Shown here piece by piece: positions 12,512 to 24,591 of a DNA stretch of 64,000 nucleotides. Origin of the DNA: Typha latifolia (Eukaryota; Streptophyta; Magnoliopsida; Poales; Typhaceae); contig CM034102.1 of the NCBI GenBank assembly GCA_019914945.1, forward strand, positions 2,283,501-2,347,500, written 5' to 3'. A program made the translations under genes and the position numbers. Every line of letters starts with the position of its first letter. Within the stretch, counting starts at the first letter, position 1. The notes under the pieces were generated by a model. That model was not told the DNA's origin. It saw only the letters and a program-made list of their open reading frames with translations, and did no database searches.

Positions 12512-14613
12512 ATGAAGAGAGGAGTTTGTGAGATACTACCAGAAGAAATCTTCGTTTTCGTCGTCGGAATCTCTCTGCAACTGATCCCAGGTAAATCCCT
12601 CCTCCAATCTTAGACCCTAAAGTTTGAACCTTTTTGGGAATAGCTTAGTTTCTAGATCTCACGGAGGCAACCTTCTTGTCCGTTCTTGGTCTGAATTATG
12701 GTCCATAATTGCGTGTGTTTTGCGAGTTATTCGATCTGCCTAAGATTCTGTTCACCGGATGGTTTGTCGCTTGCCAATTGTTCCGAATAAAAGGTGGTGA
12801 CTTGGAGGAAACTAGCTTCTTTCAACGATCAAGAAGCGTAGTGTGGTTGTGACCGAGATGGTGAGAGCTTTACTAGGACTAAAAAGGTGGAGTTTTACAC
12901 CAAACTAATTGATAGATCTTTGGATCTCTGGATCAAGCTTTCTTGCGAGTCTGGACTTACAGAAATGTGCAGCCATTATGATTAACAGGAATGCCAGTTG
13001 GTAACAGGATGGAAGGAAAAAAAGGTTGTCAAACTAGATAATGCAGAGGATATGAGATTGGAATTGTTGTGACCAAAACTATCAAGAAAATTCGAAAATA
13101 AGGGGAAAATATATAGTGCAGGCCATTATTGATTGTTAAATCAATCAAAGATCTCCTTGTTTTTGCAATTACTAATTTGAAGGAGCAGCAGCTTGTCTTG
13201 TTTATTCTGTAGAATTTGCCTGGTATCTGCAACTAGATTTTTTGGTGAAGGTCCAACTGGATTTAGAATGAAAAGGATTTTTGCCATCCTTCTTACCGGA
13301 TTACTTCTTCTTAACTTTGGTGATAAAGTAGAAAGAGTATAAACTTTTGTTTCTTTACTAGTAATTATTTTCATTGATTTAATGTATTGAGATCTGTTTA
13401 CTTCCTAGTTCCTCCCATTCTTGGAAAGATAGTATTGATATAATGTGCCAAATAGTCGGTTAGTCGTGTTGTGGTGGATTGTTCAGATGTACTATTAATG
13501 ACGTTTTGTAAGGATGTGATGCTTAGCATGGCTCAAGTTTCATGAGTGCAAGGAACTATTGTAAGGATCTAATGTAACTTTTTCCTCTTTTTTTCCCTCT
13601 TCTTTCTTAGGTGAAGTTTTTAGCAGAAGTCTGTTATACAAGATACATAACGAAACCAACAACAAGCTTAAACTAGCAGCCAATCTGGCCAAACAGTAGA
13701 TACCCTAAAGTTAATAACTTGAGGAGAACAAATTATGTGCAGTAAGAATTGCCTAATTTAAGTTCCTCTGCTTTGAATATTAAATAGATCAAAATCTAGG
13801 CCCATACCTAATAACTTGATGCTTTGTGCAGCCCCCGATATTTCTGCAACAAGTTATAATCTTGATGAATTCATTAGGATCCACCTCATTTGCTGATGCG
13901 GTGATTAGGGTCAAAATAAAAATTGGCATCGCATAATGCATACTATTTGGGTTTTGGGTTCAACTCCTCACTCGCATTTTGTTGCTCAGCCTTGGGCTAT
14001 GCTATTTTGCCCATTTGGATTCGATCAGTTGCTTAGGAACAAATTATCTGTGAGGAAACAACCTGAAAAGAACCAGTGAAGAAAGGAAATTGTATAGTTG
14101 AAAATATGAAGAAAATATAGTAATACTAATGGATGCACGAAGATCCAAAGTTTATCTAGTATACTATATAATATGTTGAAAGTTCAACAATACTTTCTTT
14201 ATAGTAGTAGAAATTAATTTGCTAACAGGGTCCAAAATAAATGGTTCTTCTACAATAAAAGTTCAACGATAATCTCTTTATAGTAGAAGAAATTCTTTGT
14301 ACATTCATGATCTTTCTTGAGTTTCATTCTACATGTTATGAATGGCACTTGAAAAATTCTCATCTCTTCAGGTCTAGGTGATGACCCATCAACATCCAAG
14401 AATGAAAGTAAAGCTGATGCGAGTTCCACCTCAAAACGCAACACTGGTCGCGAGGTGCTCTTAATATGCTTTGGAGTGGGTGGTGCGGTTCTATTGTCCA
14501 TTTTCCTTTTCAAGTATTGGCAAAAGAAGAAAAGAGAACAACAACATGCATGCCTTCTAAAGCTGTTTGAAGATGATGATGATCTTGAACTTGAACTAGG
14601 TCTTCGGGATTGA
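12512..14613 (+). CDS. Small single-pass membrane protein of unknown function, 106 aa
   Basis: Two exons, 12512-12590 and 14372-14613, join in frame (PG|LGDDPSTSKNE). The N-terminus MKRGVCEILPEEIFVFVVGI has a hydrophobic run that could act as a signal or anchor. The middle is Ser/Thr/Lys-rich (SKADASSTSKRNTG). A clear membrane segment follows, VLLICFGVGGAVLLSIFLF, then the basic stop-transfer KYWQKKKREQQ. The tail is acidic: LLKLFEDDDDLELELGLRD. I do not recognise the family. An in-frame upstream ATG at 12431 would add 27 residues; I prefer 12512 because it follows the GA-rich leader. It is head to head with OPR, about 940 bp between start codons. Confidence 0.7.
14182..14297. repeat. Two-copy imperfect tandem repeat in intron
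   Basis: A block beginning gttcaacaat at 14182 recurs as gttcaacgat at 14261, period 79. Both copies contain ctttatagtag followed by agaaatt. It lies just before the second exon of the 106-aa gene. No function is suggested. Confidence 0.6.
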
Positions 14614-15914
14614 TCACTATCATCTTTTTAACTGGATTTTAGAGGAGAGGTGATATGCCCGAATACACATGTAATTGCAATTAAAAGAAATATGGTGTTG
14701 ATATGATTGCAGCTAAGATCCTCATCATGAAGAATCATGGCTACAATTGGGTAGAGGTGCAGTCCAAAGATTTTGTTTTTTTGAAGGGAACTCTCCTGTT
14801 TTCTGCAAAATAATATAATTCTGTACAAATATATGAATTTATACCAACAATTCATGTGTGTCCCAGTTTACATCTTAATTTAAAGCATTGATTAATACAT
14901 AACACAGGAAAACGGATGTTAAATGAGTAGATTGAGTATCTGCTTCATTAAGAATAGTTTGTTTCCTTGTTGAGTATAATTCATGTTAATGAGTTCTAAA
15001 TAAAAATGAAATCACTTGGTAAAATGTATGCTATTTGGCTTCTATAGTACCTAAGAAACCATTTGAGTACAGGATTAACTAACAGTCATGCTGAAGTTAT
15101 AGTACTTAACTATAATTTGCACAGTCATGTTTATTGCCAAAGTGATATAATCTATTTGTGATCATGCAAGTTGTAGGATTAACAAACACTTGCGAAACAA
15201 TGTCTGCATAACTGCAGATGGCTGCAGTAAAAATGTAAAATTTGGAAAAGAAATGCTATCAGGTAGACATCTCTGGTAGATTGGATTGGATTTTTCTTTT
15301 TTCTTTCCTTGAGATGTTTTAGAGTATATTCACAGGGAAGGCCCACTTCTACCATAAAAATACCATTGCAAACAAAGAAGGGTCACTGTTGTGCTTGAAT
15401 AATGTTGACATGTGCAAATAAATAAGTAGGGTCCAGCTACTGCAAGCACAGCATATACATCTAGGGAGATATCTTGCATGATTCCCTCTCCAACATTGGG
15501 ATTTCTCTGTTACCCAAGTCCCAAATTAGGCAATGGGCTCCATGCAAAAGAAAACAAGTAGGTGAAGGTCTTTCCAGTGTCTTTGATGTTGGATAGTTGG
15601 TGCAGCTGAAGAAAGTGGTCCATTTCTAGAAAGATATAAATGTCTTCTGGAGGATTGCTATGCATTCTTTATTTTTTCTTTTTGTACATTTGATGGTAAA
15701 TCCATTACCTCAACCACTAAAAAGGTAGGGAAAAAGCCCATTTATTTTCATATAAGTGGTCTCAGTTACAACTATCTCCTGCTAGGGAAGTGTAAGTTTT
15801 TTTCCTCTACCAGTTGATAAGAGGCTTTGACCAGAATGGCAATAAAGTGTTGCAGTAGCAAAATTAATTCATAGTAATTGTTTGATGTAGAAAGTGCAAC
15901 TAGAAGCTGCTAGT

Positions 15915-15959
<45 letters not shown>

Positions 15960-18369
15960 CTTGACCCTCAATTATTTAATAATATCCATTGATAGACAAT
16001 GACATTAGACTAAATGCTCTCATATGGATGTCATTGCTCATGTCCCTGCCTCTGAACTCAATATAAGTTGTGAAAGGTTGGAGTTTCACACTAAAAAAGT
16101 ATAAATATTTGGTCCCCTTTTGATGCTTCATTAAGGAATTAATCCTATATATGGACCAGCTCCCCAGATAGGAAATCAAAGCCTACTAGCAAAAGCTGAA
16201 TTATATTGAGTTGCACCACTGAAACAGAAGGAAAATGGACTTGAACATCTAAAAAGAGAGAGAGGGAGTTGTGGTCCTAACTTGAGAAGGGTTAGGAGAG
16301 CTACACATTTCAGGGTCCCTGGTTGAGCATTTACTTCATATATTTTTCGCTGGCGATATTTACAAAGGAAGAAAAAGTCTACTAGTTAGATCATAGTGTT
16401 TGTCTTGAGGAATCACATGATGTCATCAAAGATATATTCACGAATTCATGCCGTATTAGCTTTGTCTTCAAATCATATACGCGTAACACAAATATCTAAT
16501 AATGGTCGAAGAGTAAATAAAATTTACGTCTCCTTTAGAGACTAGTAGCAAATTGGAAAGATATCACATCATACATTCTCGTAGGATTTATACCGCCTCC
16601 AAGTAAGATAAAAGGAGATTTTGATGGCTAGGTTGATCAAGAAACTTGAATCTAGGTATAGATAAGTATAGCAACAAGCAATTCTCATGTGATATATTCT
16701 CTTCTTCACTGTTTTTGTTTAATCTTCTTCCAACTGAAGCTTCAAAAGTAATGTATTGCATACTCAACATTCATCTTTCGCCTTTTGTTTCTCAATAACA
16801 CTGAGACATTCTAAAATTTTTAGTTGTAGGACTAATCACAATATTCTCATATATGTCAAATAAAAATCTTCTTTCAACATTCAAGGTGCAGTCTAATTAG
16901 GTTATTATGTTGATGTTGAGCTCTACAACAATTCTTTTCTGTCTGAATCTTTCTTCAGAAAGAATCAAGTGAATGTTTCAGACATATATTCACCTGCCAT
17001 GAATCAACACAAAATAAATTCAAGGGTATGCCTTTGACTGAATTAATTTACAACTTCATATCACTTCTCTTAAAAGAAGTATTACTGCCTATATGTCTGA
17101 ATGAGTACATTTGTAGCTTCTGAAATAGCAGCAGTAGCAATATATATTAAGGCTTCAAAACTAAAAACTTAAGGCTTTTACCTTCATTTTAGTTAGTCAT
17201 GTGTAATTAGTTGCAAGTTTAGTGACAGATGACCATGTTATTCAAAATCTTAAAACAGTACAGTGGACTTGGGGTCTTGTATTAAAACTTAAAACTAAGT
17301 TCTCCTCTAGCTATACATATTTTATAGTGTTGAAAAAGTAAGAGGCAAGCAATTAACTTGGTTATTTTTTCGACGTTCGAATTAAGCTTTCTTAAGAATT
17401 CTTATCGTAATAAGCTTTCATTTCGACGAAAACTTATTGAGGCTTCTTCTAGATTTATTTACTTATTCATATCCAACTAATTAGTCCCCACTTTATTATT
17501 TAGGCTAAATTACACCTAGATTATGTAAACTATAACCCGGTATCACTTATACATCTTAAAGAAAAAATAAATAATAATTCAAATCACTGTTAGCTTACTA
17601 TTTGTTATTCTGTTTGGAATTGACATTCGAATGATATGTGACCAAAATTTGCCCTCATTTGTATTGAAATTGTCCACATCTTTCTCCCCAAATCTATGTT
17701 CTTAATTTATCTATACTCTTTTTCTTTCAATCTTTATCAAATATTTTTCTCTTCCAACATTTTCCTCTCCTAATAATAAACCTCCATAATTTTTATTACT
17801 TCCTTTCTCCTGGCCTCCCTTTTCTCATATCTCTCTCTATCTAAAACCCAGCCTAATGTCTACTTATATGGTGATATTAATATAATTAGACTACTACTTT
17901 TCTCAACAAAAAAAAAATTTCTATAGTGATATTGTTTCTACTCTCTTTTTCCTTTCAATCTCTCAATCTCTTTCTCCAAATCTCTATCAACCTATCTTCC
18001 TTCTTCTACAGCCAAAATGTATTTTATATAATTAACTTAATCCCCAAAGAGTTTATGATAATTAAATAAAATTATATTACATAAATCACGTGCGGAGGAG
18101 GTGGTGACATGGGCTTATGAGTCGGTGAGCTCATCACTACCGAGCTCTTCCGTCTTACCAAGCTACCATTACGCTTTACCTGTCCCTTCACTACCCGCTT
18201 AACCTATCCTATTCCTCGGAATAAAACCAATATATTTATGTGCGTAACTTTTAGGCACGGAAAGGTGAGCTGCTATCAGTCGTATTAAACTTAACCGAAG
18301 GTACAACTTAATGGTCGGAACTCGGAGCCACTACTCTCTCCTTTAAAAGGAAACCCACTAGATCCGATG
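14614..18369. other. Long intergenic region upstream of the MADS-box gene
   Basis: About 3.7 kb with no supported gene. It is AT-rich, with a GA microsatellite at 15916-15957 annotated separately. The last part is presumably the promoter of the MADS gene; candidate TATA-like strings are tatattta near 18230 and tttaaaag near 18339, neither convincing. Short open frames here show no family resemblance. Confidence 0.5.
15916..15957. repeat. (GA)n microsatellite
   Basis: About 21 uninterrupted GA units. It lies 3.8 kb upstream of the MADS start codon, within its likely regulatory region. Confidence 0.95.
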
Positions 18370-18929
18370 CCAACCCCATGCAGTTGCCTATTCCTTTGCT
18401 TTCTTGCTCTCTTCTTCTGTCTCTCTCGCCTCGGAGTTCGCGAAATCTTTTGGTAAATCTAGAGAAGTAGTAGTAATCTCTTCTTCTCTTCGATCTTTCT
18501 TCTGCTTGTTTTGGTTGCCTTTTTCCGATAATTTTGTTCCGGAAAGGGAGGTTGGTGCAGATGGTAAAGCTACTTTGATGAGTTCTTGCTAGATTTCCAG
18601 GCGATTTTTTTTTTCTTCCGATTTTGATCGTATTCTTTTCGAGGGAAAGGAACAAAAAGTGATCCTTTAAGGAAGTCGATCGAGCAGCTGGAGCTTACTA
18701 GATCGAAAGATCTTTTTTCTTTCTCTAGCTACTTCAAGAAGTTGATCTCTTCTGTTATCTTTTTCTCTTCTTTTCTCTTACTTGTTCTTGATTCTTTGTT
18801 GAAATTACTATAAACTGTTTAATCAATTCGTACGCTCTCTTTCGTTTCTGTTTGACTGAGACTTTTATTTTTGATCAACCGAGGAACATTCTTGGTGGGT
18901 GTGAGAGATTACATCAGCTGTTTTGATCA

Positions 18930-19660
18930 AGAAAACCTAGCAGTGATGATTTCTTTTGTCTTTGTTTTTTGATTCTTTATGATGGCTTAGCTAATTTCTC
19001 TCTAGCAAAATTTTACGTTTGTTTACGATACTCTCAGTTTGAAACTTCGATATGGCCAAGGAAAGAGTTTATTTTGTTGAATATTAATTAGATCTACTCA
19101 CCAATCAGTGTGGACTAGTTAATTCAGTTATCTGAAACATATAATTTTGTTGTTTGTTTCTTTGTCGTTGCTATGTCGACCTGCAGTTCAAATCTCTAAC
19201 CAATTTTAAAGTCCGTTTGTTCTCCTTTTTTCTTTGAAACTTTTATAAGATCAACCACAGAATCTACTTGGCGAGTACTTACGGTGGCGTTTATTTCAGT
19301 TTTTTTTTTTTTTGTGCAAGAAACCCTAGTTTGCCTTTTCCATACCATTTTCTTGTGGCTTTAATGTTTTATTCTTTGCCACTGTAACGAGAAACTGCAG
19401 TCCAAATCTTTTCTCTATGTTGGCTTTAGACCATTCCAGTTTGAAACTGTCAAACTACCAGCCAAAGAATTTACTTGGCCAGTGTTAGATCTACTCACTA
19501 GTCAGAATGCTAGTTGTTTCAGTTAATTGCAGAAAACCCTAGTTTATATAATTCAGCAATAACTTATTTTAGCTTTATCTGTTTGATTCTTTGTTAATGG
19601 CATGATGACCTGCAATTCAAATCTCAAACCAATTTCTACCACAGTTCTCTTTGTTTTGTT
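18930..19660. repeat. Three-copy diverged tandem repeat, period about 214 bp
   Basis: Anchor strings recur with regular spacing. ctgcagttcaaatct is at 19181, ctgcagtccaaatct at 19395 and ctgcaattcaaatct at 19610. The gaaact blocks before the 'ttacttgg'-like strings are near 19039, 19233 and 19439. aaaccctag follows in the second and third units. The copies are strongly diverged, so the duplication is old. It lies in the likely leader intron. Confidence 0.6.
19321..19541 (+). promoter_or_regulatory. Two telobox motifs (AAACCCTA)
   Basis: AAACCCTA occurs at 19321-19328 and 19534-19541, one in each of two copies of the 214-bp repeat. A degenerate copy (aaaacctag) lies near 18933. Teloboxes are bound by TRB and zinc-finger proteins that recruit Polycomb complexes in Arabidopsis. 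A role here is inference. Confidence 0.45.
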
Positions 19661-19719
19661 ATTTTTTTTAAAAAAAAAATTGGGCTTGCTCAAATCAGCT
19701 GAATTGGTAGGAAGAAATC

Positions 19720-20355
19720 ATGGGAAGGGGAAAGATTGAGATCAAGAGGATCGAGAACACGACGAGCCGGCAGGTGACCTTCTGCAAGCGGCGGAATGGG
19801 CTGCTCAAGAAAGCTTACGAGTTGTCGGTCCTCTGCGACGCCGAGGTTGCCCTAATCGTCTTCTCTAGCCGCGGCCGCCTGTACGAGTACTCCAATAACA
19901 GGTCCGCATGCAACTGCTATCATATCCTCTTCCACTTCATTTTCTCCATATGATCTTCTGAGGAGGTTGTTGAAAGCTTTTGGAGGTTGGATGAAACGGA
20001 TGCAGCTATATGTTAATTGATATTCATAAGCATATATTTCTCTTTAGATTCATCAGAATGTTGTGATGTGTTTTCTAGCTAGTTTACTCTCTCTTACATA
20101 GTGGATCGAAGTGAGAGATGTCCATAGTTTGATTTTGGTGAAAGATTTCCTGAGTAAACTGGAGGGCTCTCTTCTATTAATGGGCAAGTTGGCAGAGACT
20201 TCATGTAATGATAACATACATCTACAGCAGCTTGAGAACACTTGGGTGATCACATGCATATATAATATAAAACCTAGCTAGCTACCCTTTGTATATATAG
20301 TAATTATTATTCATTTATATATTAGGGTTTTCTTCTTTCCTTCCTTGCCTTCTTG

Positions 20356-20434
<79 letters not shown>

Positions 20435-23400
20435 CCTCTCTCTCTCTCTCTGAATTGATGTTCACATGAGATTTCTTATCATCCAACGCTGATAACTTCC
20501 AGGCCCAACTCAATTATCATCTTTATGAGCAAGACATTGACCCTGATTGATTCATAATTTTGTAACATGGAGATGGAAACTGTGGCCTATCACAGCTGGT
20601 TTTCCCTTATGGTGATAAGAGGCTAAAATCCCTCCTTCCAATGTCCTCCTCTCTATAGGCTTTTACTTATATTCCCAGCATCTGTACTACAGATGGTGAT
20701 ATACTAACTATAGAGAGGTGACCCATGAATTACATCATTCTTGACATTCGTGAACATGTAAGGCAGTTCCATACTTGTGCTATAAAAATATTGTTAGTTT
20801 CCTTGCAACCAGTCACACATCTCTTTCATACTTTGGTGAAACTTACAGGAGTTGAAAGAGGTGAGGGTCCTTATGTCAAAGAGTAATGTGGGACTATTCG
20901 AGTCCCTTTTTTGTGATGAATCGCTTGAAGTGATGCAAAAGTGAAAAAATGCAACACTTTCTCTCAATTGTTAGTCATTTATGACCTTGATCTATCTACA
21001 TCTTTTTCTTTATTATGGTGCAAAAATTTATATTTGAGTCACAATTATAAGTAGAGCACTATCTATATATACTAAATCTTTTGGTAGTTTTTTGATATTC
21101 AAATTCATGCTTTTATTATTTATTAAAATGATTAAACTCAGCCAGACAAAATGAACAGTTAAATGATTCAAGGATATCAGAGTTGCCAAAAATGAAAGGA
21201 AGACCAAATATTTGGATCCAATCAAGAGAGTTAAATGAACGTAGTTTGATAAAACTCGTGATAATAGCATAATAAGCCTCGTGCTTGCTCCTGACTATGG
21301 TCTTCCCAAGCCTGACTATTGTCATGTTAAATTTTTTAGGTTATAAGAACATTAGAAACATATCTTGAAATTATGTGACAACATTTTTCCTACAGCTTAC
21401 AAGTCAGCAATAAACTGATTTCTCCGATTCTTAAATTCAGTAAGTATTAATTACTATATTCCATATTAATAGTTTGAACATCACTCTTGCATTTAGACTT
21501 TGCTTGTTATGCTCTACATGCATGCTGTATCATATGTGAATTATTTTTTCCAGGAACGAAGAGTATGTTAATATGAAAATATATTTTAAAACTTATTATT
21601 CAAAAATCTACTGAAATGTGTTTAATTGTTGTGCATTGACATTTGTATGCTAGCATAAGATCAACCATTGAGAAGTATAAGAAGGCCAGTGCCAACAGCT
21701 CAAACTCAAGTTCGGCCATAGAGGTTAATTCTCAAGTAAGAATTTCTTATCAACAGACGACATAGTACATCTTTCCCAAATCTTAAAAACAGTATGTTTT
21801 CTTCTTGTTTATTCATTGTCCATAAGTCTATGTCTTTTACCACCTTAATTGATGTTTATTTCTACTTCTCTAGACATATATGTTTTATTATGAAGACATT
21901 GAACTAGTAGGGGTTCTTGAAATTGTTATTTTCAGTTCAACATATAAGTGAGGGAGGGAAAGGATGATATAGTGGGAATTTTAGCTGCGAGTCTGTAAAA
22001 ACCTATTGGTATTGCAGAGGTTAAGAGTCAGGAGCTCACTAAAATTGAAGATGGAAAAAGTTGTAATGGCTTAAGATTCTAACCCCATCACTATTGCAGT
22101 ACTTGTATTTCCTTTCATTTCCTTTCCTCTTTCTTGTATCGATCTAAAGATTGATAGAGAATGAAACAATAAGAAATCCAAACCTAGAATGGGTTTGGAG
22201 AGAGGAGAAGAAAAGAGAATTTTGGTGGAATGTTTCATCCATTTGAAAGAGAGGGCTCAGCCCTATTTACACAAGTTCACAATAAAATAAGATAAATTTG
22301 AATGATAGACATTCTAATAACTCTAATAGAGAAGATGAAGGAGAAAACTACATCATGCATTCTGCGGTCACAGGACATATCATGCATCAGATAAAGTTTG
22401 CTCAATGTTAAAAATAACCACGAATATCACATTGATGTCATTTCACAATAATCTAGCGAATATTTTATCGGCCAAAAGATATGAACACATGATAGAATAT
22501 CAAAAAAGAAGAGGAAGAAAGGAACTCCATGAAGACATGCATGAAGTAGCCGCTTAGCTTCTCGGTAGACTGTGCAGCAAATTTTCAGGCAAACCTCCTC
22601 TTGGTCTATGGATGCATGAATATAAAATTAAAAATCCAGTGAAATTTTAGTCAAATCGAGAGATGATGCGGAGTATACGCTAATCATGGAGTTAATAGTA
22701 ACTAATGCCTGTAGATTTAAGCATCATTTAGACTTATCCTTTATAGTCAAATAACAAAACAAAGAAATTGACTTATTCCCTCATTCAACTTAAAGTGTCA
22801 CTTTTATCTTTCCTTCTTTTCTTTTCTGTTTCATTACATTTATTAACAATTTAATTTCAATTACTTGAGAAGAATGAGATTTAATCATCATTCAAACTCA
22901 CTCCCTTCATGCACGCTTTACTAAGAACATGGGGTGTTTACATGGAAGTGTAAGGTTAATGTGGTCATCTCCACTATCTTTTGATGATGTTTTGATGCTT
23001 TGAGCAGCAATACTATCAACAAGAAGCAGCGAAGTTGCGTCATCAGATACAGATTTTACAAAATGCAAACAGGTAAGTACTCTAACTAATGTTGGCCCTA
23101 CGTAGTTCTATTTCATGCATGCTAGTTAGCAGTAAGGTAAGGATAAGTAGGAACCTTGGTTTTTTCTATGTAAATTAAACCTGATACTGTTCATGTTTTC
23201 AGACACTTGGCAGGTGACGGATTGAGTAATTTGACCGTTAAGGAGCTCAAGCAACTCGAAAACAGGCTAGAAAGAGGCATTGCACGGATTCGATCCAAGA
23301 AGGTAGGCTGTAATACCTCACATTCATCATATCAATTTTGCTATGTTGCAAATGTCTGTAGAATCTTGCTTTCACCAAGCATTAAGATCCAAAAAAAAAA

Positions 23401-24591
23401 AAAAAAAAACGACAAACAACTAAAATGCGCTAAAATTACTCCCGTGTGATAAAATCGTGTAAACTTTAGTGCAATTGTCTTGGACATATGGAGATCTTTA
23501 GAACTGCTTCTTAATTGAACTCATTGGTTTCTATTTAACAGCATGAGCTGCTGTTTGCAGAGATTGAGTACATGCAGAAGAAGGTACCATTTTCGTCTTA
23601 AATTCTTGGAATTTACCTTTTATTGTACTTTAGTTTGCTTAATAAGTTGTGTTACTTGCCTCTGATTCTTCTTTGCTTTTTCTGTTTTCATGTAGGAAGC
23701 TGATCTTCAAAATGATAATATGTATCTCAGAGCAAAGGTAAAGAGAGTCACAACAAAGTATATTCTAGTATTGCTTATTTCACTTGATAACAAGAAAACA
23801 AACTTTAATGAAGTATCACTAAGATATAGAGACACAGAAAGAAGTATATCTATCTATTATATTCTAAATAGACTCTCTGTCATGTTCAGAGAAGTCACTC
23901 ACTAGCCTAACTAGACAAGCAAATGACTTGCCCTTGAGATTAGTGACAATAATTTTATAGGATGTTTCTTCTAACTTACATGTTTCGATCAACAAAAAGT
24001 AGTACTAAACTTACTTGAAATATTTGCATCACATGATGGTGAGTGCTATTGGTTCTCTCCAAACATAACTGAACTCGTAAAGAAACTCAGAGAATAGATA
24101 TATTAGGATGACATTCTATCTCAATGCTCATGTACATGAGCAGTTCTACCAAATGGAACAGCAAAAATATGAACCACTTAATGCAAGTGGCAGTGACATC
24201 CTAAATGATATATATTCATATACATATTAGTTTGCTGTCATACAAGATTGAAACAATTAGATATTGTTGTTTTCCTTCATCATACAATATATTCCATCTC
24301 TCTGCATGCCAAAACTGCAAAAAATAGTCATGTAGCACATAAAGTTACACTTCAAAGTTCAAATCTTAGACAATTTTGGACTCTCAGATAGCGGAGAATG
24401 AACGAGCCCAGCAAGCTGCAATGGTCTCAGCAGGAGCCGAGCTGGATGCTCTTCCAACATTTGATCCAAGAAGCTATTATCATGTCAATATGTTGGAGGC
24501 TGCTCCGCAGTATTCACAACACCAAGATCAGACAGCTCTTCATCTTGGGTATGAAATAAAAGACGATCCAGCTGCGAAAAATTTACTCTAA
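19720..24591 (+). CDS. STK: D-class MADS-box transcription factor, SEEDSTICK/AGL11 type
   Basis: Seven coding exons (19720-19901, 21654-21735, 23008-23072, 23203-23302, 23542-23583, 23696-23737, 24388-24591) join in frame to 238 residues with MIKC layout. The MADS domain is residues 1-60 ([20 protein letters not shown]...). The short I region follows, with a Ser/Asn-rich insert. The K domain coiled coil includes [20 protein letters not shown] and [20 protein letters not shown]. The C-terminus ends [16 protein letters not shown], the AG/STK motif. STK proteins specify ovule identity and seed and fruit-wall development as DNA-binding tetramers in the nucleus. The palm homologue is SHELL, which controls kernel-shell formation. 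Residues 28-31 (LLKK), where known SHELL mutations cluster, look wild type. The gene sits among long introns rich in repeats. It could be a SHELL orthologue or a close paralogue. Confidence 0.92.
20359..20452. repeat. Long (CT)n microsatellite in MADS intron 1
   Basis: About 45 CT units with a short CCCTCCCT interruption near the end. On the other strand it is (GA)n. GA repeats bind BPC/GAGA factors, which regulate STK in Arabidopsis. It is 460 bases after the MADS-domain exon. Confidence 0.95.
22163..22329. repeat. Dispersed LTR-like repeat fragment in MADS intron 2
   Basis: This 167-bp stretch, starting gaaacaataagaaatccaa, is nearly identical to 35749-35912 and 48555-48721 in the coiled-coil gene array. 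The internal string gagggctcagccctattta is typical of Copia-type LTR sequences near the transcript start, but no intact LTR or coding domain is present. Sequence around 22080-22160 may belong to the same remnant. Confidence 0.65.

Larger units (their letters stand above)
18370..19719 (+). other. Probable 5' UTR exon and leader intron of the MADS gene
   Basis: AGAMOUS-clade genes commonly have a non-coding first exon followed by an intron just before the start codon. A CT-rich stretch at 18385-18450 followed by a possible donor (ttttg|gtaaat, near 18452) fits that layout. The acceptor may be the cag/tag strings just before 19720. Open frames on either strand in the CT-rich part are short and low-complexity. 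RNA evidence is needed to fix the boundaries. Confidence 0.45.

Noticed and set aside
18308..18655. 115-codon minus-strand frame near the MADS leader
   Set aside because: Low-complexity Arg/Glu-rich reading of CT-rich 5' UTR sequence.
20322..20513. Minus-strand frame of alternating Arg-Glu
   Set aside because: Translation of the (CT)n repeat inside a MADS intron.
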